DNA from: Cyclobacteriaceae bacterium
GTDB lineage: Bacteria > Bacteroidota > Bacteroidia > Cytophagales > Cyclobacteriaceae
Direction: 5' to 3'
DNA length: 5,565 bases
NCBI GenBank assembly: GCA_030589835.1
Contig: JAUUZS010000324.1
Location: forward strand, 1 to 5,565
Shown here one piece after another: positions 5,482 to 5,565 of this stretch. A model generated the notes under the pieces. It saw only the letters and a program-made list of their open reading frames with translations, made no database searches and had not been told where the DNA came from. The stretch's first letter is position 1. Every line of letters begins with the position of its first letter. A program made the translations under genes and the position numbers.

Positions 5482-5547
5482 CAGCTACAAGGCACCAAAA
5501 ACGGAGTTTAGCATCGCTAAATGAGTATTTTGGTAACGCCGAAGCTG
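5482..5547. repeat. 66-base imperfect palindrome (long hairpin)
   Basis: Four arm pairs nest around one centre near 5514: CAGCT/AGCTG (5482-5486 with 5543-5547), GGC/GCC (5491-5493 with 5538-5540), ACCAAAA/TTTTGGT (5494-5500 with 5528-5534) and TTTAGC/GCTAAA (5507-5512 with 5516-5521) with loop ATC. A T-run just outside on the left and an A-run on the right (TTTTTTT 5475-5481, AAAAA 5550-5554) roughly extend the symmetry. This much structure is far beyond chance and looks like a mobile or REP-like unit, cut by the window edge or ending near it. No transposase is present. Confidence 0.65.
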
Positions 5548-5565
5548 GGAAAAAGCCCAAGTTGG

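Larger units (their letters stand above)
5163..5565. other. Region without a credible gene, rich in inverted repeats
   Basis: These roughly 400 bases lie upstream of the SnoaL-like gene. No reading frame resembles a known protein. The left part (5163-5300) has only small palindromes, for example CATTTC/GAAATG around 5245-5259 and CTAAG/CTTAG around 5260-5271. From 5330 to the right edge large inverted repeats follow one another; they are listed separately. Local composition shifts from A/T-rich (5300-5317) to a short G/C-rich block (5318-5351), unlike the neighbouring gene leaders, which suggests inserted repeat units rather than a decayed gene. Confidence 0.6.

Noticed and set aside
5429..5563. 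Open minus-strand frame of 44 codons reaching the right edge and ending at TAG 5429-5431
   Set aside because: Most of it is the coding image of the 66-base hairpin. It has no recognisable domain, its composition follows the repeat, and no start is visible in the window. A continuing gene cannot be ruled out, but the palindrome explains the sequence better.

Overview
The window looks like chromosomal DNA from a Bacteroidota bacterium, most likely of the Cytophagia/Cyclobacteriaceae type (inference). The signs are: no clear Shine-Dalgarno sequences before the genes, A/T-rich leaders, a lipoprotein with a TonB C-terminal domain, a secreted protein whose signal peptide ends in A-Q, and one candidate promoter of the Bacteroidota TTTG / TAnnTTTG type. 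There are no rRNA, tRNA, CRISPR or transposase genes.

Layout, left to right. Positions 1-629 (minus strand) hold the N-terminal half of an APC-family amino-acid permease that runs off the left edge. It starts at a TTG six bases after the stop of the next gene, an exported class I SAM-methyltransferase-fold protein (636-1295, minus), so the two look translationally coupled. After a 177-base gap comes a lipoprotein with Trp-containing repeats and a TonB_C domain (1473-2096, minus). Diverging from it is a membrane-anchored or secreted neutral-ceramidase-family hydrolase (2242-3612, plus). Its stop codon touches the outer edge of a 161-base element with 18-base terminal inverted repeats (3611-3771), which looks like a MITE. 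Convergent to the hydrolase is a FetB/YbbM-type ABC permease (3799-4539, minus) without its ATPase partner in view. It has its own candidate promoter and a 20-base perfect palindrome upstream. A strong intrinsic terminator (4625-4653) separates it from a small SnoaL/NTF2-like protein (4727-5089, minus). The last 476 bases (5090-5565) show no credible gene but contain a dense cluster of palindromes that resemble dispersed intergenic repeats.

The genes do not form one obvious pathway. Three of the six are envelope proteins facing the periplasm or outer membrane (methyltransferase-like protein, lipoprotein, ceramidase-like hydrolase) and two are inner-membrane transporters. The points most worth a second look are the MITE-like element at the end of the hydrolase gene, the exported methyltransferase with a changed metal site, the Trp-repeat linker of the TonB_C lipoprotein, an almost identical leader in front of two unrelated genes, and the palindrome cluster on the right. 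I found no convincing new multi-gene system.
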